Below are positions 44,001 to 56,900 of a stretch of DNA of 64,000 bases, in pieces. Origin of the DNA: Pseudomonadales bacterium (GTDB lineage Bacteria; Pseudomonadota; Gammaproteobacteria; Pseudomonadales; Azotimanducaceae); the NCBI GenBank assembly GCA_028281005.1, contig JANQKS010000068.1:42899-106898 (forward strand). Reading direction: 5' to 3'. Positions within the stretch are counted from its first letter, which is position 1. Each line of letters opens with the position of its first letter. The position numbers and the translations under genes are program-made. A model generated the notes under the pieces. It was not told the DNA's origin and ran no database searches. It was given only the letters and a program-made list of their open reading frames with translations.

Positions 44001-44910
44001 TTACTACCACCCAGATGCCCTGGGTAGCACTCGCCTGTTAACTGACGCAGGTGGTGCGGTAACCGACAGCTACGACTTTGATGCGTACGGTAATCTAGTG
44101 GCCAGCAGCGGCTCTACCCAGAATGAGTTCCTGTTTGCGGGTGAACAGAGAGACCCCTCAACGGGCATGGATTATTTGCGTGCCCGCTACTACGACCCGG
44201 AGATTGCGCGTTTCATTACGCGGGATCCGCACCCGGGTAACCCATTGCTGCCAATGACGCTGCATCCCTACATGTATGCCTGGAACAACCCACAGAACAT
44301 GGTGGACCCCAACGGTGAGTTCTCCATGATTTCTGTTTCTATCAGCGTCGCCATTGTCGGCATTCTCGCCACCATGGCGTACAACTCCTGGATCCAGCCT
44401 GCGGTGGAAACAGCAGAAGAGATTCTCATCAACATTCCCAACTCGGTCCTTAACAAAGAAGCGACCCGCGACCAGTTGGGCTGGCTGGGCAATGATGAGC
44501 CCGAGAGCATCACTGATCTGGTCAACCTCGGTGGGGGCATTGTTGAGAAGGCCTACAGCGTGGTGTACGACATGTCGACCACCTTTGGCAAAGTAGTGGC
44601 CATGATCCATGCCAACAATTCTGCGAACTGGATGAAGTACCTCCCTCAGAAGGACAACATTCCCGGTAACTATGTGGACTGTGGCTTTAACGCCTATGTG
44701 CAGAAGACCTATTCATTAGGGCTGGTGATGGGAACGGCGGCCGCATCCAGGTTCTCTGGGGCGGGCAACGTTATTGCGGCATATCTGTCCTACTTCAATT
44801 TCTTGATGCTTGTGGCGGAAACCGTTTCCGATAACCAGGCCTTGCCGCAACCGCAGGAGGACCCCGACCTCGGCGAAGCTGCATGCCCCGCGTTGGGAGA
44901 TCTGACATGA
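38008..44910 (+). CDS. Giant RHS/YD-repeat protein (2300 aa)
   Basis: An N-terminal signal segment is followed by FG-GAP/VCBS-type repeats (DVNGDGISDLLV, DLDGDGDVDAVI; about residues 50-395). Several Ig-like domains follow (about 400-870). A long YD-repeat region (about 1050-1965) with many YDxxGN units precedes the RHS core (about 1965-2104), ending RARYYDPEIARFITRDPHPG and VDPNG. The final ~195 residues are a variable tail with a hydrophobic helix (SVSISVAIVGILATMAY). RHS proteins form a shell around a C-terminal cargo. Here no immunity gene follows; the next gene overlaps by 4 bp. A surface or exported structural role is likely. Confidence 0.88.
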   Translation: MQNQNVSSVYLQGFRKPGYKLNVLSWALAVALIQPWGLMGVAHAAYVEETSLNMPVDAANSYAFDAADVNGDGISDLLVANRGQSSLLVSNGTGGFADETAARLPLALYTTLDGAFIDADGVNGLDLLLVGEGQNRLLINDGAGLFVDETTARLPEGLGTSLSVAVGDLDGDGDVDAVIGNRASANQILINNGAGVFTDESAARLAADTDFTYGVALGDANSDGAPDIFFANFSGQNRLHTNNFLGVFADVTASNLPVAVGNSGDAAFLDVDGDGDQDIAIADGAAGVSLLINAGGAYSDAPAGQVATLSAFAVRVDAGDINFDGSPDILVSSLGQDSVLLNDGTGNLADATATEMPVDERRTFGVELLDADADLDLDFVAASPGDQNRYYENAIAAPRVELGVSPSYIEVTDTVSISVNAFDEDGVASTTVEVVQPGGSTTPAPTDLGGGQYEYVPSIVGVHTVNVTSEDTLGNSVVRSVEFLAQQNDITNPTVTTLTISDNPIIQGQSTTFTVTATDDRGVVDLRLTVGGVDVPLNAAGQATYAPVATGSLAVVAEAEDAAGNIGQASDTLVVNPDGDDPVVTLSATPDPIDITNPIAINATATDNIAVASFAVTVTGPAGGPVDEPIDLDGAGDGSYTPFIPGTYTFTATAEDPAGNTTSETATVEAQGIPDNENPVVNLVVSPAATIPGGSVTLTVEATDNIIVLNRMLEINGIPQALDENFQTTFSPPSLGAYTATASASDPTGNVGTDTAIFNAVDPSTDTAPPTVDITAPVQGAEIAGTTVFVGTATDLTLVGYELAYRPSGSGSGFTVFATGNQVVEDGPLGELDTSVLENGLVDIQLTATDINGLSSSVVVTYSADGGFKPGIFTIEFTDLTIPISGIPITVYREYDSRRRAQSQDFGNGWKIRVTQDATYVNNRQLGEGWFVARGGGFLNPPCSTANETSYHVTEIRFSDTEFYRFATTAEFFGFSSAVSGGCSGQAGFTQVGGVPGATLDIIGSTEVFWLNGSNSLTYDFLDPRFGLVWNPSDVRLTTIDGREYDLNLTQGLTRIGDQNGNSVFINNNGVVHSSGNSISFIRDGAGRITRITDPLGQTLNYTYNGDGNLATSGDRNGNVTSYTYIADNFLTEINDPLGNTPLRNEYDAEGRLIAQIDADGNRSEYDRDVEAGTETVTDRDGAVSIFQYDDQGNLQTANVGGLSNTYTYDDRGNRLTETDALGNTTTFTYNASDQPTSETDALGNTTSYTYSGGGDLTGMTDANGAELNFTYDASGNVLSQTDADSNVVQAFVVDGAGNPTQVTTAGGVTDLVYDADGNVTEKTLPNGALVEYTYDAIGRRTSDSFTRTDGSGGTVVDVTTYDYDGNGNLIEVVDALGGVTEYLYDAKNRRVEMTDPLGRVTEYTYDSRDNLTRIDYPDATFELFGFDQKDRMTAATDTAGRTRFFDYDANDNIVRVILPDGATTLATYDAANRRSSATDALGNTTSYAYDAVGRLLTETDKLGNETTYTYTNNLIKPETVTDPLGEVTSYQYDTAMMFTEYQTQVTHPDGATEQQTWGANSRVASKTDELGNTTSYTYDGVGNLLTVTDALGNVTTYTYDERGNRTSHTIDGRTTTYTYDAVGNLLTRTLPEGESESFTYDLVGNMLTHTNFNGVVTTHTYDDRDRLATRTFVGGLGETFDYDDAGNLTSVSQTLGASTVTSTFTYDTRDRLATATDPNGRTITYGYDLAGNRTSVQSPGGSSTYTFDAMGRVLTVTDPSTAVITYGYDDNGNVTDITYPNGTNADLTYDSRNRTVRVRHLDGATVLADYQYTLDLAGNRTQIAEAAGRTLDFSYDALHQLIGVIEDPGGANIASNYSYDAAGNVLTIEIPGSNITATYDLNDRLLTAGGRTYGYDNNGNLTSITDGPDVTTFVYDERNRLVSRTEASGTVTEFGYDFTGNRISRTVNGVTTEYVVDANSPNGVSKVLEERSGAGALQAQFAHGHGVVSMDRGGTDSYYHPDALGSTRLLTDAGGAVTDSYDFDAYGNLVASSGSTQNEFLFAGEQRDPSTGMDYLRARYYDPEIARFITRDPHPGNPLLPMTLHPYMYAWNNPQNMVDPNGEFSMISVSISVAIVGILATMAYNSWIQPAVETAEEILINIPNSVLNKEATRDQLGWLGNDEPESITDLVNLGGGIVEKAYSVVYDMSTTFGKVVAMIHANNSANWMKYLPQKDNIPGNYVDCGFNAYVQKTYSLGLVMGTAAASRFSGAGNVIAAYLSYFNFLMLVAETVSDNQALPQPQEDPDLGEAACPALGDLT

Positions 44911-47900
44911 ACCGGTTTTCACTTGCAGGCGCACGCCACATGAACCTTTTCCCATCCATACGTAAGCTCATCGCGCTGCTCCTGTTGGCTGCCAGCGGCT
45001 GGGTGTATGCCGCCACCAACGTCATTGGTCCGGCCGACGGCACGTTTGAAACGGATTTGTCGGGTGCCACCACCACCGGTGATGTGCTGCTCACAGATAG
45101 CCTGGGCATCTTGAAACCGACGCAAGGCACGCAAGCGCTGCTCATGACCACCGCGCCAGACGCGGGCACATCCCCTGGGGATGCAACGGTTAGCACGGTG
45201 TTGATCGAAAACTTCACCATCGGAGCAGAATACGCCACGCTGCGCATGAGCTACACGTTCCTGACCAATGAGCCGGACCCCAGTTTTGCTAACGACATTT
45301 TTGAGTCGACGTTGGTGCTGGTGACGGCCGGCGGTGAAGAGATTTTGTTGTCTTCGGATACGTTCGATGATTTCAGCGAAGCACCCTGGACTGGTTTTGA
45401 CTTGCAATCAGGCTTTCGCACCATGGTGGGTGATGTCAGCGGGGTGGCCGGCACCGGCGACACCGTCAGCCTTGAGTTGCGTATTGCAGATGTCGGCGAC
45501 GGCCGGCGAGATTCCGGTGTGTTTATTGATGATCTGCGTTTGGTGGAGCCCGGCGTGCCCACGGCCTTAGTGGCTGAACCCTACGTGCAGATTGAACCCG
45601 GCGAGACCTTCCGCTTTGACGGTTCCGGTTCTAGTGACGATGTTGGTGTGGCCAGCTACGACTGGAATTTTGCCAACAACTTTATTGGCTTTGGTCCCAT
45701 CATCGATTTTGACCAGTACAACGAGGTGGGGGTCTATCAGGGTACGCTCACCGTCACCGACGATGACGGCAATTCGGACACCACCAGTTTTACAGTGGTG
45801 GTGGGGGATGCCAACAGTGCGCCGCAGATTGTCTCAGAAGGCAACGGCTACGCGTCTGAGGGGGTGCCTTATACCTACCAGATATTTGTGCTGGATGAAC
45901 AGATCCCGCTGGGCGACGTCATCACCTATAGCCTCGATGCAGGCCCTGCCGGCATGAGCATTGATGAGAATACGGGGCTTGTAACTTGGGAGCCTCCGGT
46001 TGGGGGAGACAATACCTATGAAGTGTCTGTCTCTGTGACTGACAGCGAAGGCGCCGGCGATGCACAAACGTACACCATCGCCATAGGCCCGGAAGTGTAT
46101 GTCGCGGCTATAGGCGACGGCGGTCAAATATGGACGGCACGCAGCACAGGCGCAGAGTTCGACCAGTTTGGCTTGTTCATGGATGTGCATGGCTCTTCCC
46201 GCAGTCGTGCAGTCGCCATTGCGGATTTTGACGGTGATCGCGATTTTGACTTGATGTCGGGAGAACGCACCGCAGCCAATCCTAACCTCGCATTGTATTT
46301 GCATCGGCGTGAGAACGGGGCGTTTTTGCCTCCTATTGACTTAGGTAGATTTGATATCGCAGATCCCAGTTACACGATGGGCATGACGGCGGGTGATTTT
46401 GACGACGACGGTGATCAGGATCTGGTGGTCAGCACCAATACGGCGCGCACCATTTTGGTCGAAAACACCGGACCTCTGCGCATTCAGGAAGTAGATTTTT
46501 TTGCTTCTAATTTCGAAACCGGTGGTGTCGAAGCCTGGGGCGGTGCCGCAGATCAAACTGGCTTTGAGGTAGACAGTTCAACCGCAGCCAATGGCATCTA
46601 CTCTATGCGGGTTTTTGCCACTAACACGGGTTCCGATCTCACCATCGATGTGAATCCAAGTGACTGGTTTTTCACCCGCGGCTACAAAATGCGCTTTAAC
46701 TATCGCATTCCCGCGGATGTACCAGTCGGCATGTTATTCAACGTATCAGGTATTGGCTGGGTCCAGCTCGGCGGTACCACCACAGCTGATCCCGGACCGT
46801 ATCCGCAAGCTGCTGCTCCGGTCACGCTGATTGACGATGATACGTGGCGTACCGCGGAGATCGACCTGTATACGCTGATCAGATCAATCTCACCCACCGC
46901 GTCGTTCATCAGTGAATTTGAGTGGTGGACAGCAGACAACGGTCAACCGGGTGATCAATTCTGGTTTGATGATTTCCAAATTGTGCGCGACGAGATGATT
47001 TCAGGTTTTGCGCCCACTCAGCTCCCTGACACCGGCAGCGCCGGCCGCGATGTGGATGCCGGTGATGCCAACAACGACGGCGTGTTGGACTTTGTGCGTG
47101 CAAAATCCAATGGTGACCTGCATCTGTACTTTGGTGATGGCACCGGCAACTTCACGGCCTCCGGTGTTATCGCCGATGCCGTCAATGACAGTTATGGCGT
47201 AGTGTTGGACGATTTTGACAACGATGGCAACGACGACATCATTTCCAACTACAACGGCACCGGTGACCATTACTTCTTTAAAGGCAATGGCAACGGTACT
47301 TTCCAAGCAGGGCAGTATTTACCGAATCTGGACATTGCCAACTATGCTTCTATCGGTGCCCGAGATTTTGACGGCGACGGCAATGTAGATATTGTCATGT
47401 CTACCTACACCAGCCGCCAGATGCGCTTTAATCGTGGTAACGGCAACGGGACCTTCCAACCGGGTACGGTCATTGGGACCGCAATCAACTCCAACGTGTT
47501 AGGTGTGGCAGTACCCGAAGGCCGCACGGTAGGGCGGCCCTATTCGATTGCTACTGCGGATCAAGACTCTGTTAGTGAAGGCGGCACGGTCAATTTTGAC
47601 GGGAGCGAGTCCTATGACGATGGCTCCATAGTGGACTACTTCTGGGACTTTGGTAATGGTGAAACCGCCTCGGGTCTGACTGCCTCCAGCAGTTTTGCGA
47701 ATGAAGGTATTTATACGGTGGTATTGGCCGTATCTGATGACGAGGGGAACGTCGATCGTTCGCAATTGTTGATCAGTGCGACGGGCGCACCACCGGTAGC
47801 AGATCCTGGCGGTCCATACGCCTTCGACGAAACACAGGCGATACAAAGTCGTTGGCGCGTTGGCTTCGATGCAACAGACTCATTTGATGCTGAAACTTCC

Positions 47901-50900
47901 ATCATCGCCTATGAGTGGGATTTTGATGCCAGCAACGGCATTAGCGTGAACGCAAAAGGTGTGCGACCTAGATGGACGTACACCGCACCTGGTGTGTACA
48001 CCATCACATTGACGGTGTACGACGAAGCAGGTCAGTCCGCAAGTGCTACTACCACCGTGACGATCACGCCGAATGATCCGCCGACCGCAGAACTCGCCGG
48101 GCCGTCATCGTTGGATGAAAACAACGCCAGTTTGGCGGCCTATACCGGTTGGTACAACGCTGAGAATTCAACGGACGATATTGGCCTAGCACAATATTCA
48201 ATTGAGTTTGGTGATGGGTCACCGTCGCAGACCTTCCGTCCGATGAGTGACAATTTTGATGACGGCAACTTTGACGAATGGTTGGTCAACAGCGGTACCT
48301 GGTCGGTCTCAAATCAGGAAGTGCTGCAAACTGCCACGGGTAACGCCTGGCGTTGGTTGCAGGACCGCAACCGCGTTTACCAAGATTTCCAGCTGGAAGT
48401 TGATTTCAAAGCGCTGAGCACCGGCGGTGACGGCTACGTCGGGTTTGTATTCCGCAACGCGAACGGTGCCGGCTCACGGAACTCTTTCCTGTTGTATTCG
48501 CTGGATTCATGGGATGAGTGGTCTTTCTACGATTGGCAAACAGACACAACTTTGCTCAGAGGTGGTAGCGGTTTCGATGAGAACATCTGGTATCACCTGC
48601 GTTTGGTGGTGATGGGCGACACTATGCAGTTGTACGTAACCCCCGAAGGTGGAACCGAGTCTCTGGCGTTTGAAACGACGAGCGACGCTCATCCACGCGG
48701 CGGCATTGGTTTGTTGACGTACAATCAAATCGTTAGATTCGACAACGTCAAAGTAACGCCGCTTGATAATCTTTGGACGCAAAGTGGGCAGACCTTACAA
48801 GACCTGGTCAACACTTACGCCACGGCGGGCAGTTATGACATCAGCCTGACGGTTACCGATCATGCTAATCAGTCCGACACGGATGTGTTAACGGTCTCTG
48901 CGGCGCCAAATGCGCCGCCAATAGCGGACGCTGGCGGGCCTTACTTGATCAACGAAGGGCAAGCTCTAAACAGCCAGTGGACCTTGACGTTAGATGCTTC
49001 GGGTTCGACGGATGACGTTGGCGTTGAGCGTTATCTAGTGGATTGGGGCGATGGCACCAGTTCTGTGGAAGGTGTGTCGAACGGCACGCAAACTTCCTAT
49101 TTCGTGACCGGAACAGATCTGTATGGTTTTGACACATTAGAGAGTGACGGCAATCTCTACCGAGTTGTTGCGACCCAGGACAATACCTTGGTCGAGTTGC
49201 TTAACCTGGAGACGGGTTTGGTCATCAACTCCACAACCTTAAACCGCTTTCAAACTTGGAACAGCGTCTCTCCAGGCAACGGTATTTATTACAAGATCAG
49301 AGCCAGCAAGCCGGTATCCGCCTACTTTACGGATACAGCTGAGCATGCGGCTTTCTGGCCGTCACTAGATGGCACGCCTGTAGGGCGGGAGTTTTATGGC
49401 TACCTGGATATTAACGGCGGGGTGTGGGCGTTTGCTTATGAAGATGCTCTGCTGACGATTTACCGGACCAATGGTACGGTGCTTCTGACCCGCGCCATAC
49501 GGGCGGGACAGTACGCGAACCTCGGCTCTACCGCAGGTGTATTCCGCATTGTTTCTAGCGGTCGTGTTTCGATACAAACCCAGGGCATCAGCGGCTTCAC
49601 CACGGTACCCAGTAGCAGCGGCGATGGTACAGGCCAGTTGTTCTACTTTGCCACCGATGGCTGGGGTGGCGGTTCGATCGCCGTATTTGCGCAAGAAGCG
49701 GCGAATGTCCAAGTGTTCGACATGGATACGGACGAGTTGTTGTACGAACCCGTCATAGCCGCGGGCAGCGTCTGGTACCAAGAAAACACCGGTGAGCGAC
49801 GTGTCAGAGTCGTCAGCGATGCGGACGTTGAAGTCTGGGCCGGTGATAATGAGGCGGCAGGTATCACCGGATTGGGTGATGACCTTTCTTTTGCCGGCGG
49901 TCGTCAGGGTACAGAGTTTGTGCTGCACGAGTTGAACGCGGGATTTGTAGTGTTTGCCACGGCCGACGGCACTGAAGTGAATATCGATGGTGCCCTGGTG
50001 GCGACGTTAGATACCGACGAATACCTTCCCGTCGCGCCCGCGGATCTCGGTCCGGCTAATGCTCATCGGATAACCACGTCACAACCAGTGGTGATCCAGA
50101 CGAGGGGTAACGCAAATGCGTTTAACGACTTTGGCACCTATCTGGGTGGCACGTCTATGCGCCACCGGTACGGCACTACGGGTGAATATACGATATCAGT
50201 GACGGCCATCGACCGCGCCGGTCAGACCAGCACAGACACCACCACGGTGGAGGTGGAGGCGAACGACTTCCCGGTACCTGCGATTGATGCGCCGGCCGAG
50301 GCTGACGAATCGTTTGCCGCGGGTGGATTGTGGAGTGTTGATTTTGACGCCACAGGTTCGAGCGACGATTTTGGTATCTCTACTTACGAGTGGGATTTTG
50401 GAGATGGGAATACGGGTAGCGGGGCGCAAATCACGCACGCCTACGACGCGACAGGGACTTTTGAAGTCAGCCTGACGGTCACAGACCATGCCGGCCAGTC
50501 TGTCACCACGACACAAAATGTCATTGTCTCCCTTGGAGCACCACCGGTTGCAGATGCCGGGGGTCCTTACGTTTTGGGTGAGGAATCGGCCAAGTTTGGC
50601 GATTGGGTCGTCGAATTTGACGGTACGGGCTCTACCGATGATGCAGGCATATTCGACTATTTGTGGGACTTTGGACCCATACTTCTAGATGATTTTAATA
50701 ACGATGGCCCACTTGACGGGAAACGCTGGACGTCACCTGGGCTGACCACCAGCGGCGCTGTTCTAACGGTGACGGGCACCGGAGCGTGGGGACTCATGGG
50801 TTTCTTTGCCGACGAGCGAATTAGCCGCGCAGATGGCGTGGAGATCACTACCCGTGTGACTGACCCGGACGGTAACTCAAACATGATGTGGGGGTTATTC

Positions 50901-53900
50901 CCGGCCAACCCGTCTAACTATCACTACTTGCAAATGCCGCATGCGATCTACATGAACAACGGGCGCTTCTTTGTCTTTGAGAACAATAGCAACAGGTTCA
51001 GTGGGCCAACTTACACGCGCGGATTGACTTGGGATTTGCGTATCGTCTTAGGTGAAACGGGCGCGCGCTACTACTATCGCGAAGCCGGCACAACCGACTG
51101 GAACGAACTGGGCCCAGTTCCTTCACTTGCGTCTACCCAATCCAATCTGCGTGTGGGCGCATCGATTCTTACCGGGGCTTGGCCATACGACAATCCCACG
51201 GTGAATCCGCTGTTGCTCGATGGACCGATAGTGACCCGCACTTATCAAGAGCCAGTGTCCAGCGTACCAGTATCATTGACAGTACGTGACAACGCTCTAC
51301 AGGCTAACACCGATAGTACTAATCTGACGCTTGAAGTGGGTGATCCCCCAGTAGCGGACGCGGGCGACGCGCTCACGGCAGAAGTAGGTTCATTCGTTAA
51401 CTTTAATGGCTCAGCGTCTTCTGACGACAACGCCATCGAGAGCTACGTCTGGAACTTTGGCGAAACTACCGGTGGGCCGGAAGGTGCTGGTGGCACCGCC
51501 AGCGCGAACTTACCTTATCTGGGTAAAGGTCCGACACCGCGTCACTTCTATAAACAAACAGGGACGTACAACGTCACTCTGGATGTTTATGACACGCTAG
51601 GACAAACCGATTCAGACACGACAACGGTGGATGTCATTGTCGGCGACGCGCCTGTTGCCGCAGCGTCCATCGCTCGTGCTGGTGCTGCAGGTGGACCGCC
51701 GGTTTACTTTGACGCAGGTGGATCATCAGATGACTTCGGCATTGTCGAGTACCGATGGGACTTTGATGCGGATCTGGATTCTGACGGCGATGGGGATCCG
51801 ACGAATGATCTACAAGGCGTGGGCAAAACGCCTTTCCACGTCTACCGCAACCCCACAGGCGGACCGACAGACTCGCCCACGTACTCGGAGACGTTTGATA
51901 CACCGCTAGACAGTGGTGAGTTTGCGCAGGCTGGCGCTACCGTTAATGTAGGCGACGGCGAGGTGGAACTGGCTGGATGCTGTGGCTGGGGTACCCGCTA
52001 CCTGATGTCCTTAAACGATTACGATCGCGGCGGCTTCTCCTTCCGTGGGCAGGTCAGGCTGCCGGTGTCCGAAGGCCACAACATGATGTGGGGCGTAAAA
52101 GACACGTCCGCCAGCACGTCGTTCTCAGCGCTACAACACGCGATCTATTTCAACAACGGTACCTTGCGCATTTACGAACGAGGATCGAGCCGTGGTGCAG
52201 TGAGTAATTTCACCTACCAAGCTGGTGTGCTGTATGACGTGCGTGTTGATCCAGAAGAGGTTGGCGCGCGCTACTATATGCGGGTGGCAAATTCGGGGGA
52301 TCCGTGGGTCGAACTGACCGGATACTCGCCTCTGCCCAACAACAACTTCGGCCCCCTGCGAATCCATGCGGTGGCTACGGCCGGTACCTGGCGATTTGAT
52401 AACTTCGAAGTGATCATTCCGGCAGACCGTACGGCGATCTTAACGGTGGTTGATGGGGCCGGTCAGACCTCGACTACTCAGGTCACTGTGCCGGTCGCCG
52501 AACAGTTGCCACCTCACGTTATAACCGTGCCGTGGGTAGCGTTTGATCCGCTGGTGCCACACGAAACCTACAACGGTAAGTCCATTCACCTTAAAGGTAT
52601 TGTTCGCGATAAGGACGCAGTGTCTTATCAGTGGGACTTTGGTGATGGCACGCAAACTGGTGTCATTAACATCACAGATCCGTTCGACTTGTCTGTGACT
52701 CACACGTATCCGAGCGTGCCCAACGGCACCCCGTTTACCGCCACCCTTACGGTGACGGATGCTGAAGGTAATCAGGGATCGGCTACTTACCCGGTCATCG
52801 TGAAGCCGCAAAATCTGACCACTGAGATTAACGTCGCCATTGATGAAGGACTTTGGTATCTGCACACCGAGCAGACACGTGCCACCGCCGAAGGTTGGCC
52901 GACTGGTTTCTGGACCAGCAATGCACGAGCTAGCGCCACCGCTTCGGCGCTGCAGGCGTTTGAAATCAACGGACACCTTGAGACGGTAGATCACCAATTG
53001 AGTCCCTACGCAGAAACAGTGCAGCGTGGCTTGCGTCAGCTGTTTAGGGACTTGGGCACAGTTTCAATTGCATCGCAGACCTATGGTGAGCCGGATACCA
53101 ATAACAACGGTATCGGTATCCAGACTGGTGTCAGTGGTTCAGGCAACGAGCCGATTTACCAGGGTGGCCAGGTGATGGACGCCATTGCTTCGAGCGGCTC
53201 GCCTTTAACCGTTGCGGTCACTGGCGCAGACGGCATCAAAGGCCGCCGCTACTTTGATATCTTAACTGATATGGCAGACGCGTTTGCTTGGGGACAGACC
53301 GAGCAAGGCAGCGGTGGGGGGTGGCGTTATACGTGGAACAACTCCATCGACAATTCGGCAGCCCAGTGGGGTGCTATCGGCCTATTGGCAGCACAAGATA
53401 TCTTTGGAATCCCCTATCCTAAGTGGGTCGAAGAACGCAACATCGTGTGGCTAAACAACAGCTACACGGGTGCCGGTTTCGGCTACACCACTGGAGGCTC
53501 CAGTGCGGCTGGTACACCCTCTGGTATGGTGCAGTTGATCATGGATGAATTGCCCACCTTCGACTACCGCTGGAAAACGTCGGAACAGTGGGTTGCGAAT
53601 AACTGGACATCCCAGTACATCATCACGCCAAACAACCGGCCGTACTATCCGTACTACGCGCTAACCAAGGCGATGCGCTTGGCGCAACCCGAAGCGGTGG
53701 AAACGTTTGCGGCCAATGGCTTCGATTGGTTCCGCGATCCGGAACTCGGATTGGCGCGAACCTTGATTGATGATCAATTGCCCAACGGCCAATTCCCTGG
53801 GACTACCTGGATTAGGGACCAACTGCGCAGCGCATGGGGTGTCATCATCTTAAGCCGTACGCTGTTTGTGCAGCCGCCGGTGGCGGATGCCGGACGCGAT

Positions 53901-56900
53901 CGCGTATGGGGTGTGGATATCCCGCTTGAATTTGATGGTTCAAATTCTTTCCACTTGGATCCTTTCCGCGACATTGTTAAGTACGAATGGGACTTTGATG
54001 GCGACGGCATTTTCGATTTTGAAAGTGATCAGCCGCTGGCCACCCACACGTATTCGCTGAACGACTACCCTGAGAACACCCTGCCGGTGACTTTGAACGC
54101 GCGTTTGCGGGTCACGGACAACAACATCCCGCCGCTGACCGACAACGATACGGCCGAAATCATCATTGCTATACCGCCGCATCCGCCGGTAGCGGAAGCA
54201 GGTGGACCGTACACTTGTACAGCCGGCTTACCCTGTGAACTTGACGGCTCCGGTTCGTTTGACATCGACCCGACAGACTTTATCGCTCGCTACGAGTGGG
54301 ATCTGGACGGCTTCCCGTTTGATTACACCGGACCTACCGGGGTAAACCCAACGCCGAGCTTTGATGAAGGCATCTACAACATCAGCGTGCGGGTCTACGA
54401 CAATGGCGTGCTTAATGACCTCGATGGCGACGGAGAAGTGGATGAAAACGAACGTCTCACCGACGTAGATTTCGCCACCGTGACAGCTGTGCCGAACTTG
54501 GCGCCGCTGGCCAACGCCAACGGCCCCTATACGGTTGATGAAGGTAGTGTTGTCACCCTGAATTCCGCCGGCTCCAGCGATCCGAACGGTGATCCGCTGA
54601 CGTTTGAATGGGATCTCGATAACGACGCCGCCTTCGACGATGCTTTGGGCGCCTCACCGAATTACCTCGGTGAAGACGACGGCGACTATCCCATCGCACT
54701 ACGCGTCACCGATGGGCTGTTGTCGGATACCGCGACCAGTACCGTGACGGTGAACAACGTTGCTCCCACCGTGGATGCAGGGTTTGATACCGACATTATA
54801 GAAGGCGGTACCGTGAACTTCAGCGGCACCTTCTCGGATCCTGGTACGTTGGACACGCATACCATCGAGTGGGATTTCGGCGATGGTAATACCGTCACAG
54901 GGTCGCTCACGCCGAGCCATACTTATCCGCAGAACGGCACATTTGACGTGACCTTAACTGTGACGGATGACGACGGCGGAGTGGGCACCGATACACTAGA
55001 GGTGACCGTAGACAACGCAGCCCCTGTCGTCGAAGCAGGCGCAGATCAAACTGAAGTGTTGTTTGGCGCCACAGTGTCCCTGGACCCGGCAAGCTTCACC
55101 GATCTCGGGGTTGAAGATACCCACGTATCCAGCATCGACTGGGGTGACGGCACGGTTGAGGCAGGTGCACTCACGCAGGGTGCGGGTAGCGGCAGCGTGG
55201 ACGGCAGTCACGTCTACGCGGTTGACGGTACCTACGTCGTGACGGTGAATGTGACCGACAACTTTGGTGCCACCGGCAGCGATACACTAACCGTGATCGT
55301 GGGTAACCCAGCGCCGGTGGTAAATGCCGGCCCGGATGCCACCATCCAAGTCAACGACACCTTTGTCAGCAGCGGTTCCTTTACCGACGCGGATGTGGAT
55401 CCTTGGACCGCCACGGTAAATTACGGTGACGGCTCTGGAGATCAGGTGTTGGCTTTGAATCCTGATCAGACCTTCGACTTGAGCCACACTTACACCAGTA
55501 CCGGTTCTTTCGTCGTCACCGTGACGGTGAATGATAACGACGGTGGCGTGGGTGTAGATACCGCGGTGGTCACGGTGAATCTCTCGCCCAACAACCCACC
55601 GGTAGTGGAGGCTGGGCCAGACGCCAGCATTGATGAAGGTGACACCTTTGTCGGCAGCGGCTCCTTTAGCGATGCGGACGTCGACGACACCTGGGCTGCC
55701 ACCGTCAATTACGGTGATGGTTCACCAGCGCAGGTGTTACCGCTGAATCCGGACAATACGTTTGCCCTTAGCCACACGTACGTGGACGATGGCAACTATA
55801 CGGTGACGGTGACGGTCAACGACAACGCCGGCGGCAGTGGTAGCGATACCTTAACCGTCACGGTAAATAACGTTGCGCCCGCGGTCGACGCCGGCCCGGA
55901 TGCCTCCATCCAAGCCGGTGGTACCTTTGCGAGTGCCGGTTCGTTTACCGACCCTGGCGCTGACGTGTGGTCTGCGACGGTGGATTACGACGATGGTGCT
56001 GGACCGCAACCACTGACTTTAAATGGTGATAAAACCTTTGCCTTGAATCACACCTATGCGGATGCAGGCGACTACACCGTGACGGTGACGGTCTCTGACG
56101 ATGATGGTGGCCAAGGTTCTGACACGGTGACGGTGACGGTGGAAGCCACACCAAACACACCGCCCATCGTTGAAGTGGGTGAAGACGCCACCATCGATGA
56201 AGGTGACACCTTTGTTCAGAACGGCTCATTCACCGATCCCGATGTGGATGACACTTGGAGTGCCACCGTGGATTACGGTGACGGCTCTGGTGTGCAGCCA
56301 CTGGCCTTGGATTCAGCGGCCCAGACCTTCCTGTTGAGCCACACCTATGCCGACAACAACGTCTACACGGTGACGGTGACGGTGAACGACAACGCCGGCG
56401 GCAGCGGCAGTGATACCCTGCAGGTGACGGTCCTTAATGTCGCACCGACGGTGGATGCTGGACCAGACCAGATCAGCAACGAAGGTGACCTGGTTAACTT
56501 CAGTGGCAGCTTTACCGACCCGGGAACGCTGGATACCCACACTATCGCTTGGGACTTCGGGGACGGTAACGGCACTGTCGGTACGCTCACTCCGAGCCAT
56601 ACCTATGCTGAAGACGGCGTCTACACGGTGACCTTAACCGTAACGGATGACGACGGCGGCATCGGCAGCGATACGCTAACGGTGACAGTCAACAACGTTG
56701 CCCCTGCGGTGGATGCCGGTCCGGATCAAACCAGCAACGAGGGTGATCTGGTTGGCTTCAGCGGCAGCTTTAGCGATCCGGGTGTGCTGGATACCCACAC
56801 CATTGCTTGGGACTTCGGGGACGGCTCTAACGCAACCGGCAGCTTAACGCCCAGCCACACCTACGCGGACAACGGCGAGTACACGGTGACCTTAACCGTG

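Noticed and set aside
44320..44910. RHS C-terminal toxin with immunity gene
   Set aside because: No small immunity gene follows; the next start overlaps the stop by 4 bp. Only one DPNG-type motif is present and no nuclease or deaminase signature was seen.
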